DNA from: JADJOY01 sp046331705 [NCBI: bacterium]
GTDB taxonomy: Bacteria; JADJOY01
DNA length: 15,896 nt
Direction: 5' to 3'
Assembly (NCBI GenBank): GCA_046331705.1
Contig: JAXLQJ010000097.1
Span: 1-15,896, forward strand
Made by a program: the position numbers and the translations under genes. This document shows, piece after piece, positions 1 through 7,417 of the stretch (position 1 is its first letter; the number at the start of each line of letters is the position of its first letter). The notes under the pieces are model-generated. The model ran no database searches, was not told where the DNA came from, and saw only the letters and a list, made by a program, of their open reading frames with translations.

Positions 1-545
1 ATCGGGGCGGGCTCCACGAAGAGGTGCTGCGCGTGCCGCTGCTGGTCTGGGCGCCTGGCATCGCCGCGCGGCGCATCGACGATCTGGTCGAGCAGGTCGA
101 CGTCTTCGCGACGATCCTCGAGCTCGCCGCCGTCGCCGCACCCCCGGCGCTCGAGGGTCGTTCGCTCGCGCCGGCGCTACGCGGAGAGCCGCTCGCGCCC
201 CGCGCCGCGTTCGCGGAGACGACCCCCGCGGGGTTCTACGCGGAGCCCGAGATCATGGGTGACGTGCGCGTACGCTCGGTTATCGACGGCCCGTGGAAGC
301 TCATCGTGTCGCAGGGATTGCTGGGCGTCCGCACGGAGCTCTTCCGGCTCGATCGCGATCCCGGTGAGCGCGACGACCTCGCTGCCGCGGAGCCCGATCG
401 GGTGCGGAATCTGACGGGCTTGCTCGCGCAATGGCTCCTCGACGAACGGCGTCGCGCCCTCGAGCTCCGCCGTGCGTCACTGCGGCCGGGAGCCGCGGCA
501 GCGTTGGAGGCGGTGCTGCCCTCGCCCCGGTGGCTGCTGCCGTGA
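1..545 (+). CDS. Sulfatase / alkaline-phosphatase-superfamily protein, C-terminal part (5' end outside window)
   Basis: Only the last 180 codons are present. The reading frame is open from base 3 and ends with TGA at 543-545, so the catalytic N-terminal half lies off the left edge. The visible part opens with a 'GGLHEEVLRVPLLVWAPG' segment. This is the stretch that follows the metal-binding DHGE region in sulfatase-fold enzymes. A later 'DGPWKLIV' and 'LFRLDRDPGERDDLA' match the C-terminal small subdomain, where the family typically reads 'WKLI...LYDL..DP.E..NLA'. The gene at 3798-5834 has the same block order, so the two are paralogues. The nucleophile and most metal ligands cannot be inspected, so substrate and reaction are unknown. 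Its stop overlaps the start of the next gene (TGATG at 543-547), indicating one translationally coupled operon. Confidence 0.85.
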   Translation, partial: RGGLHEEVLRVPLLVWAPGIAARRIDDLVEQVDVFATILELAAVAAPPALEGRSLAPALRGEPLAPRAAFAETTPAGFYAEPEIMGDVRVRSVIDGPWKLIVSQGLLGVRTELFRLDRDPGERDDLAAAEPDRVRNLTGLLAQWLLDERRRALELRRASLRPGAAAALEAVLPSPRWLLP

Positions 546-2812
546 TGGCTTCGAGCCGCGGCGAGCCGCGCCGCCGCGCCGGCGTCCTCGCGTGCGCGCT
601 CCTCGTCGTGCTGGTCCCATCGCGCCCGGTGCGCGCGGCGGACGCCAACGCCGCGGGAGTGCTCGGGCTCGTTCATCGACTGGCGCTCAAGGGGGATACC
701 GCCGCGCTCGAGCGGCTGCTGGCGGGGAGCCAGACCGGTGGCATCGTCGAGCCGACGCTGCGCGCTCGCGTGCTGGCCGAGCTGGGGCGCTACGACGAGT
801 CGGTGGCGGAATACGCGCGCGCGCTTCAGTCCACGGCAGGCGAGCCCGATGCGCTCTTCGGCTGGTCGGAGGTCGAGCTGCGTTGCGGTCAGCCCGCCGC
901 AGCGCGCGATCGACTCTCCGATGTGTGGCGCGGGAGCGCCGCTCCGCCGCTCAAGGCGGAAGCGGTGCGCCGCCAGCTCGCGCTGGTGGCGGACGACGGC
1001 GCCTGGGACTCGATCGATTGGGGTGCTGCGCTCGGATCCATCGACGACCCGGATCTCGCGTGGCGCTTGCTCGACGCGCTCATCTCCGAGGCCGACGCCG
1101 CGGGCGCTTTGTTCGTCGTCGAGCAAGCCACCAGCCGCTCGCTGGGTGGCGAGTCGCTCGGCCTCGGCACCGCGCTGGTGCTCGCCCGCATCGCGCTCGC
1201 CACGGGCGACCTCGACCGCGCGTCCGCGTACGTGGGCGAGCTCGAGCGCAGCCTCGCGACCCGGAACGGATCCGTGTTGGCGCTCGCTGGCGAGGTGGCG
1301 CTGGCGCGCGGCCGGGCGGGCGATGCGGTGCGCGCGTTCAGCGAGGCGCACGATCTGATGCCGAGCTGGGCGCGCATGCTGGAGCGCCGCGCCCGCGCCG
1401 CGCGTGCCTCTGGCGACCTCGACACGGCGCAACGCGACCTGCGGGCCGTCGTGCAGGGCGCGGTGGATCTCGCCACGCGGGATCGGGCGTACCTCGATTG
1501 GCTCGCGGTGCTGCTCGAGCGCGACCGTCATGCCGACGCGGCGCGGGTCTACGTCGAGGCCGTCGGCAATCGCGGTCCCGAGCACCGGACCGCGTTGCTC
1601 GAAGCGCTGCTCGGGCAGATTGCGGATCCGAAGGCCGCCCTCGCGGCGATCACGGCGACCGCCGTGCCCCCCGCCGGACGCGGCGAGCTTCGTCGTCTGG
1701 CCGCCGAGCTGGCGATGCGCGCCAACGACCAGAACGCGGCGCTGCGCGAGCTCGAGCTGGCGCACGACGCGTTGCCCACCGACCCCGAGGTCCTCGAGCA
1801 GCTCGCGCAGGCGGAGCGCCGTCTCGGCCGTCTCGACCAGGCGATCGCCCACTATCGGGAGTGGACGGAGCGCGAGCCGCGCCGCGCCGCCCCGCTCACC
1901 GGTTGGGTCGCGACCCTGCGCCAGGCGGGCGATCTCGACGCCGCGCTGGAAACCGGACGTCGTCCGAGCCGCGAGCGTGCCGCCGATCCCGACGGCTGGG
2001 CCCTCACGGGCACGGTGCTGAGCCTCAACGGGTTCGGCCGCGAGGGTTGCGACGCGACGCGCCGCGCTCACGAGCTCGCGCCCGAGCGCGCCGCGTACAC
2101 GTTCGACCTCGCGGTCTGTCTCGAGGATCTCGACACGGGGCGCGAAGCACCGGCCATCCTGGAGTCGTTGCTCGCCGCAGGCTCGGGCGGCGCGCCGTGG
2201 CAACGCTCGAAGGTGCTCGAGCGCTTGCGGGCCGCGTACACCGCTCGCGGCGGCGCGTCGAAGCTCGCGCCGCGGGTGCTGGCGATCGCCGACCAGCCGG
2301 GAACCGTGGATCGCGCGGGCCTCTTGCTCGACGCCGCCGAGCTCCTGCGCCGTTCCGACGAGCTCGCCGCCGCGGCGCAGCTGCTGGAGCGATTCGTTCG
2401 CACGTTCGCCACCGACTCGCGCTGGCCCGCGGGAGCGCTCGAGCTGGCCGAGATCGAGATGGCCCGCGCGCGCGTCGATCGGGCGCGCGAGCTGTGGCGG
2501 GCGGTGATCGCTCGCCCCGACCTCGCCGCCGACTGGGGCAGTCGCGCGGCGCTGCTCCTCGGTGATTCGCTGCTCGTCGCTGCCCGCGGCGAGGCGCTCG
2601 CCGAGTGGGAGCGCTGCGCCGTGCGGCATGCCGCCGTGGCACCCGGGGCCCGTTGCCGTTTGCGCCGCGCCCGTGCGCTCTCGGAGCAGGGGCAATCCGT
2701 GGCGGCGTCCGCCGAGCTGGTCAAGCTGCTCGCGAATCCGGCTCGCGATCTCGAGACCACGCGCAGCGCGCTCGATCTGCTCGCCGGCGCGTCGCGCAAG
2801 GGGCGGCCGTGA
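545..2812 (+). CDS. Exported TPR-repeat protein, 755 aa
   Basis: The ATG at 545 overlaps the preceding stop (TGATG). I prefer it over more upstream in-frame starts because it is followed at once by a classical signal peptide: basic 'RGEPRRR', hydrophobic 'AGVLACALLVVLVP', then an Ala-x-Ala-like site near residue 31. The mature protein is an almost uninterrupted Ala/Leu/Arg-rich helical repeat array. The clearest TPR-like units are around residues 78-111 ('AELGRYDESVAEYARAL') and 410-480 ('AERRLGRLDQAIAHYREW', then 'LRQAGDLDAALETGRR'). More degenerate units run to the C-terminus. No catalytic domain is visible. TPR arrays are protein-binding scaffolds, so a periplasmic or envelope scaffold for its operon partners is the reasonable inference. 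The stop overlaps the next start (GTGA at 2809-2812). Many sulfatase-fold proteins of related bacteria carry TPRs fused to their C-terminus, so adjacency here may reflect the same functional pairing. Confidence 0.82.
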   Translation: MASSRGEPRRRAGVLACALLVVLVPSRPVRAADANAAGVLGLVHRLALKGDTAALERLLAGSQTGGIVEPTLRARVLAELGRYDESVAEYARALQSTAGEPDALFGWSEVELRCGQPAAARDRLSDVWRGSAAPPLKAEAVRRQLALVADDGAWDSIDWGAALGSIDDPDLAWRLLDALISEADAAGALFVVEQATSRSLGGESLGLGTALVLARIALATGDLDRASAYVGELERSLATRNGSVLALAGEVALARGRAGDAVRAFSEAHDLMPSWARMLERRARAARASGDLDTAQRDLRAVVQGAVDLATRDRAYLDWLAVLLERDRHADAARVYVEAVGNRGPEHRTALLEALLGQIADPKAALAAITATAVPPAGRGELRRLAAELAMRANDQNAALRELELAHDALPTDPEVLEQLAQAERRLGRLDQAIAHYREWTEREPRRAAPLTGWVATLRQAGDLDAALETGRRPSRERAADPDGWALTGTVLSLNGFGREGCDATRRAHELAPERAAYTFDLAVCLEDLDTGREAPAILESLLAAGSGGAPWQRSKVLERLRAAYTARGGASKLAPRVLAIADQPGTVDRAGLLLDAAELLRRSDELAAAAQLLERFVRTFATDSRWPAGALELAEIEMARARVDRARELWRAVIARPDLAADWGSRAALLLGDSLLVAARGEALAEWERCAVRHAAVAPGARCRLRRARALSEQGQSVAASAELVKLLANPARDLETTRSALDLLAGASRKGRP

Positions 2813-3801
2813 CGCGGCCCACCCGCGCGTGGGTCTTGCTCGCGGCGCTCGCGGCGCTCGCGCTCGCGCGAGCGCCGACGTGGGCAGCGGGAGACGCCGA
2901 GGCGCCGCGTCTTCACGACGTGCTGCAGGTCACCGGCAACCTGGGGTATCGCTCGGCGACGTTCTCGCTCAAGGGGGACGAGCTCGCGTTCGTGCGGGCC
3001 CGCGCCGGTGGCGGTCTCTATCGCATGAGCCTCGAGAATCCCGTGCCCGTGCTCGCGCTTCCCGGTGTCGGCCCCGAGGAGCCCTGGCGTTTCGGTGCCG
3101 AGGGTCTCGCGTTGGAGGCCGCGCCGCGCACCTGGGGCGAGCGCTGGTGGCTCTCCGTCGACCCGTCGGGCGCCACCGCCATGAAGCGCGGCGAGGACCA
3201 GCCGATCTGGCGCGGCGTGCGGATCCGCGACCATCAGCTCGAGGTGTTCACCCGTGGTGCGTTCACGCGCTGGGACCTGCCGCGCGATCATTGGCGCGAT
3301 CCGAGCGTCTCCGACGACGCGCGCTGGATCGCCGTGGTCGGTGCGGAGGCCGGGTTGGTGGTCGTCGACACCTGGGGCGGGGCCCTTCGCTACCTCGGCC
3401 CGGCGGGACGCGGCAGCTTCTCGCCGGGCGGGAATTGGCTGGTCTTCGATCGCGTGCCCGACGGATCGGCGCCCGCCGGCGCGGGGAACGCGAGCGAGCC
3501 CCTCGGCGAGGCCGCCGATCTGGTCGCGTACGACGTCGCCGCCGACCGCGCCACCACCCTCACCAGCACCCCCGCGCGGGCCGAGCGCCGTCCCGAGATC
3601 GCCCCCGACGGCAAGCGGCTCGTCTTCGATGCGGATGGGGCGATCTTCCTGGGCTCACTCGATCTGCCGCGTCGCGGCAGCGAGCCGCGTCCCAGCGAGG
3701 TCACGGTCCCCCGCGTGCCGGTGCCCAAGCCTCCTCGGCCACCCGTGCCGCCGCGCGCACCGGTTCCGCGACGCGCGCCCGACGGCGTTCGCGCGCCGTG
3801 A
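2809..3801 (+). CDS. Exported beta-propeller-like (PD40/TolB-type) protein with proline-rich tail, 330 aa
   Basis: A GTG start at 2809 overlaps the TPR gene's TGA (GTGA). The encoded N-terminus is a signal peptide (basic 'TRPTRAW', then an Ala/Leu core) ending near residue 26. Upstream in-frame starts would lie deep inside the TPR gene. The body has repeated strand patterns of the PD40/WD40-like type: 'FSLKGDELAFVRA' near residues 49-61, 'SDDARWIAVVG' near 168-178, 'SFSPGGNWLVFDRV' near 203-216, and 'IAPDGKRLVFDADGAIFL' near 264-281. These fit a TolB-like propeller with roughly one blade per 40-60 residues. The last 35 residues form a Pro/Arg/Val-rich tail ('PKPPRPPVPPRAPVPRRAP'), probably disordered. 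No enzyme motif is seen. It is probably a periplasmic binding or scaffold component for the adjacent sulfatase-fold proteins. Its stop overlaps the next start (GTGA at 3798-3801). The family call rests on weak repeat signatures; the export call is firmer. Confidence 0.75.
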   Translation: MTRPTRAWVLLAALAALALARAPTWAAGDAEAPRLHDVLQVTGNLGYRSATFSLKGDELAFVRARAGGGLYRMSLENPVPVLALPGVGPEEPWRFGAEGLALEAAPRTWGERWWLSVDPSGATAMKRGEDQPIWRGVRIRDHQLEVFTRGAFTRWDLPRDHWRDPSVSDDARWIAVVGAEAGLVVVDTWGGALRYLGPAGRGSFSPGGNWLVFDRVPDGSAPAGAGNASEPLGEAADLVAYDVAADRATTLTSTPARAERRPEIAPDGKRLVFDADGAIFLGSLDLPRRGSEPRPSEVTVPRVPVPKPPRPPVPPRAPVPRRAPDGVRAP

Positions 3802-5834
3802 GCGGCCCTCGCTTCCCCGTGGCGCGGGCCGCGGCGCGGATCGGTGCCCTGGCCGCCGCGGCGCTGGGCACGCTCGAGGCGCTCGCGGGAGTCGCGCTCG
3901 AGGTGCGGCTCAAGGGCATGTACCTAGGCGGAGACGCCAACCCGTGGGAGGTGCTCAGCCGCTTGGTCGACGTGACCGTGGTCCCGAAGGCGTGCTTGCT
4001 CCACGCGCTGCTCGGGTTCACGGGGCTGGGGTTGGTCGGCGCCGCGCTCGACGTGGCAGGGCGCGCGCGCTGGCGCGGCTCCTCGTCGTCGAGCCCCATG
4101 GAGCTTGCAGTCGCTGCGTTCGTGGGCCTCGTCGTGGGTGGCGTGCTCGAGTACGGCGCGATCCGCCGCGGCTGGCCCGGTGCGCTGTGGCCGCCGAGCT
4201 CGGTGGGCGGGGTCGACGCGATCGCGGCCCTGCCGATCGTCGGGGTCGCGTGGCTCGCCGCGCGCGCGGGACGTGGTGTCGCCGAGCGTTGTGCGGCGCG
4301 GATCGGTTGCCTGCGGGTCGCGCGTCGACTGGAGCGCGGCGCGTGGGCGGTGCTCGTCGGATCGAGCGTTGCGGCGCTCGCCCTCGCGCTCACGGTGCGA
4401 CCGCGTGGTGAGGCCACGGGCGGCGTCGTGGCGCCGGCCACGAAACGCTCCCCGGACGTGGTGCTGGTGGTCCTCGACACCGCTCGCGCGGATCGCTTCT
4501 CGACCTTCGGGGCCGTGCGCCCGACCAGCCCGCGGCTCACCGAGCTCGCGCGGCGCGGCCTGCTCTTCACGCAGGCGATGAGCACCGCGCCGTGGACGCT
4601 GCCATCGCACGGGTCGCTCTTCACCGGCGAGCTACCGCATCGGCACGGCGCGGATTGGGGGCACATGGCGCTGCGCCCCGAGATGCGAACCCTCGCGGAG
4701 TCGTTCGCTGTCGCCGGTTATCGCACCGCCGCGTTCACCAACAATCCGTGGATCGGCCCGGTCGCCGGCCTCGATCGAGGCTTCGCGGAGCTCTTCCCGA
4801 TGTGGCGCGGTCACGGCGGCACCTGGGATCGATTGCTCGCGGTGCGCGCCGCGCGACGGCTGTCGGGGCGCGACCCGGACGAGGGAGCGGCGGACACCGT
4901 CGCCGCGATCACGCGCTGGCTCGACACGGCGGGCGCTCAGCCGTTCTTCCTGTTCGTGAACCTGATGGAGCTTCACGACCCCAACTGGCCGCAGCGGGGC
5001 GCCGATCGCTACCTGCCGAGCGACACCTCGCGGGCGCGGCTGCGGGGGCTCAATCAGAACCCGTATCGCTGGTTCGCGCAGCGCGTGACCATGGGCGACG
5101 CGGACTTCGCGCTGCTGCGCGATCTCTACGACGCGCAGGTGAGCTACCTGGACGGCCAGCTCGACGCCTTGATCGCGCTCCTGGAGGCACGCCGTGGCGC
5201 GGCCAACCTGGTCATCGCCGTGGTCGGCGATCACGGCGAGAACCTCGGCGACCACCAGCTTCTGAGCCACGTGTTCTCGCTTCACCAGAGCGTGGTGCAC
5301 GTGCCCTTCGTGCTGGTCGCGCCGGGGCGGGTGCCGCCCGGCGCGGTGGTCTCCGAGCCGGTGAGCCTGGTGGACGTGGCGCCCACGCTCGAAGCGCTCG
5401 CCGGAGTCGGCGCCGCGGGCGCCCCGGGGCGGCGAGGGCAGAGCCTGATCGCGAACCCGCCCGAGCAGCGAGCGGAGCGCGTGCTCGTCGCCGAGCACCC
5501 GCCGCCCGGACCGATCCTCGACATCTTGCTCGCCAACGATCCGCGTCTCGACCTCGGGCGCTTCGATCGCTCGTGGGCGGCGGCGCGCGAGGGTGGCTGG
5601 AAGCTGATCGTGGACGGGCTGGGATCGACGTTGCTCTACGACCTCGCGAGCGATCCCGCCGAGCTGCGCGACGTGGCGAACGAGCATCCCGAGGTGGTCG
5701 CCAGGCTCGCCGCCGCGCTAACCGAGCCGCTCGCGCATCTGGCGCCCACCCGCGCTCGCGCGCTCGAAGCCGGCGGAGGTGCGCCGCTCGACGCCGCCAC
5801 CCGCGAGCGGCTGCACGCGCTCGGCTACATGTGA
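3798..5834 (+). CDS. Membrane-anchored sulfatase-fold enzyme (5 TM helices + alkaline-phosphatase-superfamily domain), Thr at nucleophile position
   Basis: A GTG start at 3798 (GTGA overlap) gives 678 residues. Hydrophobic segments near residues 11-35, 60-86, 101-120, 140-158 and 182-200 predict five helices. With the N-terminus inside, the catalytic domain (about 218-678) would sit in the periplasm. That domain starts with 'DVVLVVLDTARAD' (metal ligands likely D227 and D232) and includes 'DHGENLGDHQLLSH' (D478, H479) as the second metal site. It ends with 'WKLIV..LLYDLASDPAELRD' and a terminal 'RLHALGYM'. The canonical C/S-x-P-S-R nucleophile motif reads T267-L-P-S-H-G-S-L-F-T-G. Thr replaces the Cys/Ser that becomes formylglycine, and His replaces the Arg. 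Thr nucleophiles and a 5-TM plus periplasmic catalytic domain layout are known in LtaS and EptA phosphotransferases, so transferase or phosphodiesterase chemistry is at least as likely as sulfate hydrolysis. The substrate is unknown. Confidence 0.88.
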   Translation: MSGPRFPVARAAARIGALAAAALGTLEALAGVALEVRLKGMYLGGDANPWEVLSRLVDVTVVPKACLLHALLGFTGLGLVGAALDVAGRARWRGSSSSSPMELAVAAFVGLVVGGVLEYGAIRRGWPGALWPPSSVGGVDAIAALPIVGVAWLAARAGRGVAERCAARIGCLRVARRLERGAWAVLVGSSVAALALALTVRPRGEATGGVVAPATKRSPDVVLVVLDTARADRFSTFGAVRPTSPRLTELARRGLLFTQAMSTAPWTLPSHGSLFTGELPHRHGADWGHMALRPEMRTLAESFAVAGYRTAAFTNNPWIGPVAGLDRGFAELFPMWRGHGGTWDRLLAVRAARRLSGRDPDEGAADTVAAITRWLDTAGAQPFFLFVNLMELHDPNWPQRGADRYLPSDTSRARLRGLNQNPYRWFAQRVTMGDADFALLRDLYDAQVSYLDGQLDALIALLEARRGAANLVIAVVGDHGENLGDHQLLSHVFSLHQSVVHVPFVLVAPGRVPPGAVVSEPVSLVDVAPTLEALAGVGAAGAPGRRGQSLIANPPEQRAERVLVAEHPPPGPILDILLANDPRLDLGRFDRSWAAAREGGWKLIVDGLGSTLLYDLASDPAELRDVANEHPEVVARLAAALTEPLAHLAPTRARALEAGGGAPLDAATRERLHALGYM

Positions 5835-5885
5835 GCGTTCTCGATGTGTCGTCGTCTCGGACCTTGTGATACAGAATGACGGATC

Positions 5886-5889
5886 GAGG
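5886..5889 (+). promoter_or_regulatory. Ribosome binding site deciding the start of the receiver-kinase gene
   Basis: GAGG lies 7 bases before the ATG at 5897. The alternative in-frame ATG at 5876 is preceded by 'gtgataca' with no Shine-Dalgarno match, so 5897 is preferred. The two starts differ by only seven residues. Confidence 0.55.
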
Positions 5890-5896
5890 TTCGTCG

Positions 5897-7072
5897 ATGG
5901 CCGTCGCTTCCGTTCGCCCCTCGCCCCAGCGCATCGCCGTCGAGCCGCGCGCGCGCATCCTGCTGGCCGACGACGAGGTCCAGCTCGCGCGGAACCTAAG
6001 GCTCCTGCTCGAGCGCGATGGCTATCGCGTCGACACCGTCACCAGCGGTGACGAGGCCATCGAGCGGCTCGCCGCCGAGCGCTACGACCTGCTGATCACG
6101 GACCTGATCATGCCGGGCACCGACGGCGCCCAGCTCATGATCCACGTGAATCGCGAGTACCCGACGATCCCGGTGGTGGTGATCACCGGCTACGGCTCCA
6201 TGGAGTCGGCGGTCGCGGCCATCCGCCAGGGGGCCTACGACTACCTGACCAAGCCTTTCGATTACGAGATCATGAAGATCACGATCGAGAAGGCGCTGGA
6301 GCGGCAGCGGCTCAAGACCGAGCTCTCGAAGTACACCGAGCAGCTCGAGGAGAAGGTCCTCGACCGCACCCGCGAGATCGAGCAGATGCAGGTGCGGCTG
6401 ATGCGCTTCGAGCGCCTCGCCGCCGTGGGCGAGCTGGTCTCGGTGATCGCCCACGAGGTGCGCAACCCACTGGTGGCGATCGGCGGGTTCGCGCGGCGGC
6501 TCAAGAAGGGCACCAGCGATCCCGCCGAGGTCGAGAAGCTCGCGGCGATCATCGTGGAAGAGGTGGATCGGCTGGAGAAGATCCTCAAGTCGATGCTCGA
6601 TTACTCGCGATCGTCCCGCCCCACGTTGCGTTCGGAAGACCCGACCCGACTGGTGGCGAAGAGCATCGTGCTCTTCGAGGGCGAGCTGAAGCGCGCCGGC
6701 GTCGAGCTCAAGGTGGAGTTCGAGTCGAACCTGCCCGAGGTCATGCTCGACGGCGATCAGATCCGCGGCGTGATCCTGAACCTGGTGCTGAACGCGATCC
6801 AGGCCATGCCGCGTGGCGGCACCCTGACGTTACGAACCCTGCGGATCCCGGACGGAGTCGCGATCGAGGTCGACGACACGGGCGTGGGCATCCCGGACGA
6901 CAAGCTCGCCCACCTCTTCGATCCGTTCTACACGACCAAGCCCACCGGCACGGGCCTCGGCCTGGCGATCGCGCAGAAGACCATCCATGGCCACGGCGGC
7001 CGCCTCGACGTGGCGAGCCAGGTCGGCAAGGGCACGCGCTTCCGCTTGGTCCTGCCCGTCAGCAGCCGCTGA
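5897..7072 (+). CDS. Receiver-histidine kinase fusion protein (REC-HisKA-HATPase_c), soluble
   Basis: With the start at 5897 the protein has 391 residues. Residues 19-135 form a receiver domain: acidic pocket D25/D26, phospho-acceptor D69 in 'LLITDLIMPG', T97 in 'VITGYG', and K119 in 'LTKPFD'. A helical linker (about 136-175, Glu/Leu/Arg-rich, probably coiled coil) leads to the dimerisation/phospho-acceptor domain with H186 in 'IAHEVRNPLVAIGGF'. The ATPase domain shows the N box 'NLVLNAIQAM' (295-304), G1 'DDTGVGIP' (326-333), F box 'LFDPFYTTK' (340-348) and G2 'GTGLGLAI' (351-358). All residues needed for phosphotransfer are present. There is no membrane segment and no DNA-binding output domain. 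It would act in the cytoplasm, taking a phosphate signal on the receiver to tune kinase activity toward a separate regulator. No partner regulator is visible in the window. The 62-base gap to the upstream sulfatase-fold gene leaves room for its own promoter. Confidence 0.93.
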   Translation: MAVASVRPSPQRIAVEPRARILLADDEVQLARNLRLLLERDGYRVDTVTSGDEAIERLAAERYDLLITDLIMPGTDGAQLMIHVNREYPTIPVVVITGYGSMESAVAAIRQGAYDYLTKPFDYEIMKITIEKALERQRLKTELSKYTEQLEEKVLDRTREIEQMQVRLMRFERLAAVGELVSVIAHEVRNPLVAIGGFARRLKKGTSDPAEVEKLAAIIVEEVDRLEKILKSMLDYSRSSRPTLRSEDPTRLVAKSIVLFEGELKRAGVELKVEFESNLPEVMLDGDQIRGVILNLVLNAIQAMPRGGTLTLRTLRIPDGVAIEVDDTGVGIPDDKLAHLFDPFYTTKPTGTGLGLAIAQKTIHGHGGRLDVASQVGKGTRFRLVLPVSSR

Positions 7073-7105
7073 GTCGCGGGCCGCCTGACGCGCGCCTGGG
7101 GTGGG

Positions 7106-7120
7106 GCGAGCGCGGCTCGC
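7106..7120. terminator. Short GC hairpin between convergent genes
   Basis: GCGAGC, a 3-base loop, then GCTCGC make a perfect 6-bp inverted repeat. It sits in the 59-base gap between the converging receiver-kinase and small-protein genes. There is no T-tract on either strand, so function as a terminator is only suggested by position. Confidence 0.35.
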
Positions 7121-7131
7121 GCGCCGGGCGC

Positions 7132-7341
7132 TCAGCTCTTCACGAGCTTGAGGTCGGGCTTGTTCATCTCGCGCTCGGAATCCACGAGCAGCTGGTCGAA
7201 GTCGACGTCCAGGTAGGACGTGAGCTTGCAGACCATGTGGCCGAGCAAGTTCACCTGGTACTGCAGCAGGTCGATGGTCTTCTCGAGATCCTCGGTGCCT
7301 CGCGTGCGGGCGCTGCGCATCATTCCCATGCCGAGCTCCAT
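7132..7341 (-). CDS. Small helical protein of unknown function, 69 aa
   Basis: I do not recognise the family. The chosen ATG (7339-7341) lies about 27 bases downstream of a strong sigma70-like promoter and has AGGGA just upstream. A more upstream in-frame ATG at 7398 would fall before that promoter and is rejected. Starting a few codons later (ATG at 7329, with GGAG six bases upstream) is also possible. After a Met/Arg-rich N-terminus, the core 'LEKTIDLLQYQVNLLGHMV' and 'KLTSYLDVDFDQLLVDSE' is amphipathic with Leu/Val spacing typical of a coiled coil or helical dimer. One Cys is present near the middle, and the protein ends in a lysine-rich 'KPDLKLVKS'. Its Glu/Asp/Gln/Leu-rich composition differs from the Arg/Ala/Pro-rich spurious frames of this genome, which supports a real gene. 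No signal peptide or membrane helix is visible, so it is probably cytoplasmic. Confidence 0.7.
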   Translation of the reverse strand: MELGMGMMRSARTRGTEDLEKTIDLLQYQVNLLGHMVCKLTSYLDVDFDQLLVDSEREMNKPDLKLVKS

Positions 7342-7368
7342 CGTCCCTGCGGATCCACGAGCGCGCCG

Positions 7369-7395
7369 ATCATAGCCGACGCCGCTTCGCGTCAA
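7369..7395 (-). promoter_or_regulatory. Sigma70-like promoter of the small-protein gene
   Basis: On the minus strand, TTGACG (7395-7390) and TATGAT (7374-7369) match the -35 and -10 consensus at 5 of 6 bases each. The spacer is 15 bases, slightly short. Transcription would start near 7362, about 20 bases before the chosen ATG. Such an AT-containing -10 element is rare in this GC-rich window. Confidence 0.55.
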
Positions 7396-7417
7396 CAACC
7401 ACGATTTTGGCCGTGTT

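Noticed and set aside
236-2695. An 819-codon open frame on the minus strand opposite the TPR gene
   Set aside because: Its composition is Arg/Gly/Ala/His-rich with no family motif, and the opposite strand holds a protein with signal peptide and repeats. Long antisense frames are expected at this GC content.
5835-5896. Possible promoter with 'TTGTGATACAGAAT' before the receiver-kinase gene
   Set aside because: The -10 match is at most 3 of 6 bases and no -35 hexamer is found at the right spacing. Too weak to annotate.
7342-7398. In-frame upstream ATG at 7398 for the small protein, adding 19 residues
   Set aside because: It would lie upstream of the strong promoter at 7369-7395 and would nearly abut the nadA-like stop. 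The added residues look unlike a protein N-terminus.
7396-7417. Possible terminator hairpin after the nadA-like gene
   Set aside because: Only about four contiguous pairs plus a bulge can form, and the sequence overlaps the approach to the small gene's promoter.
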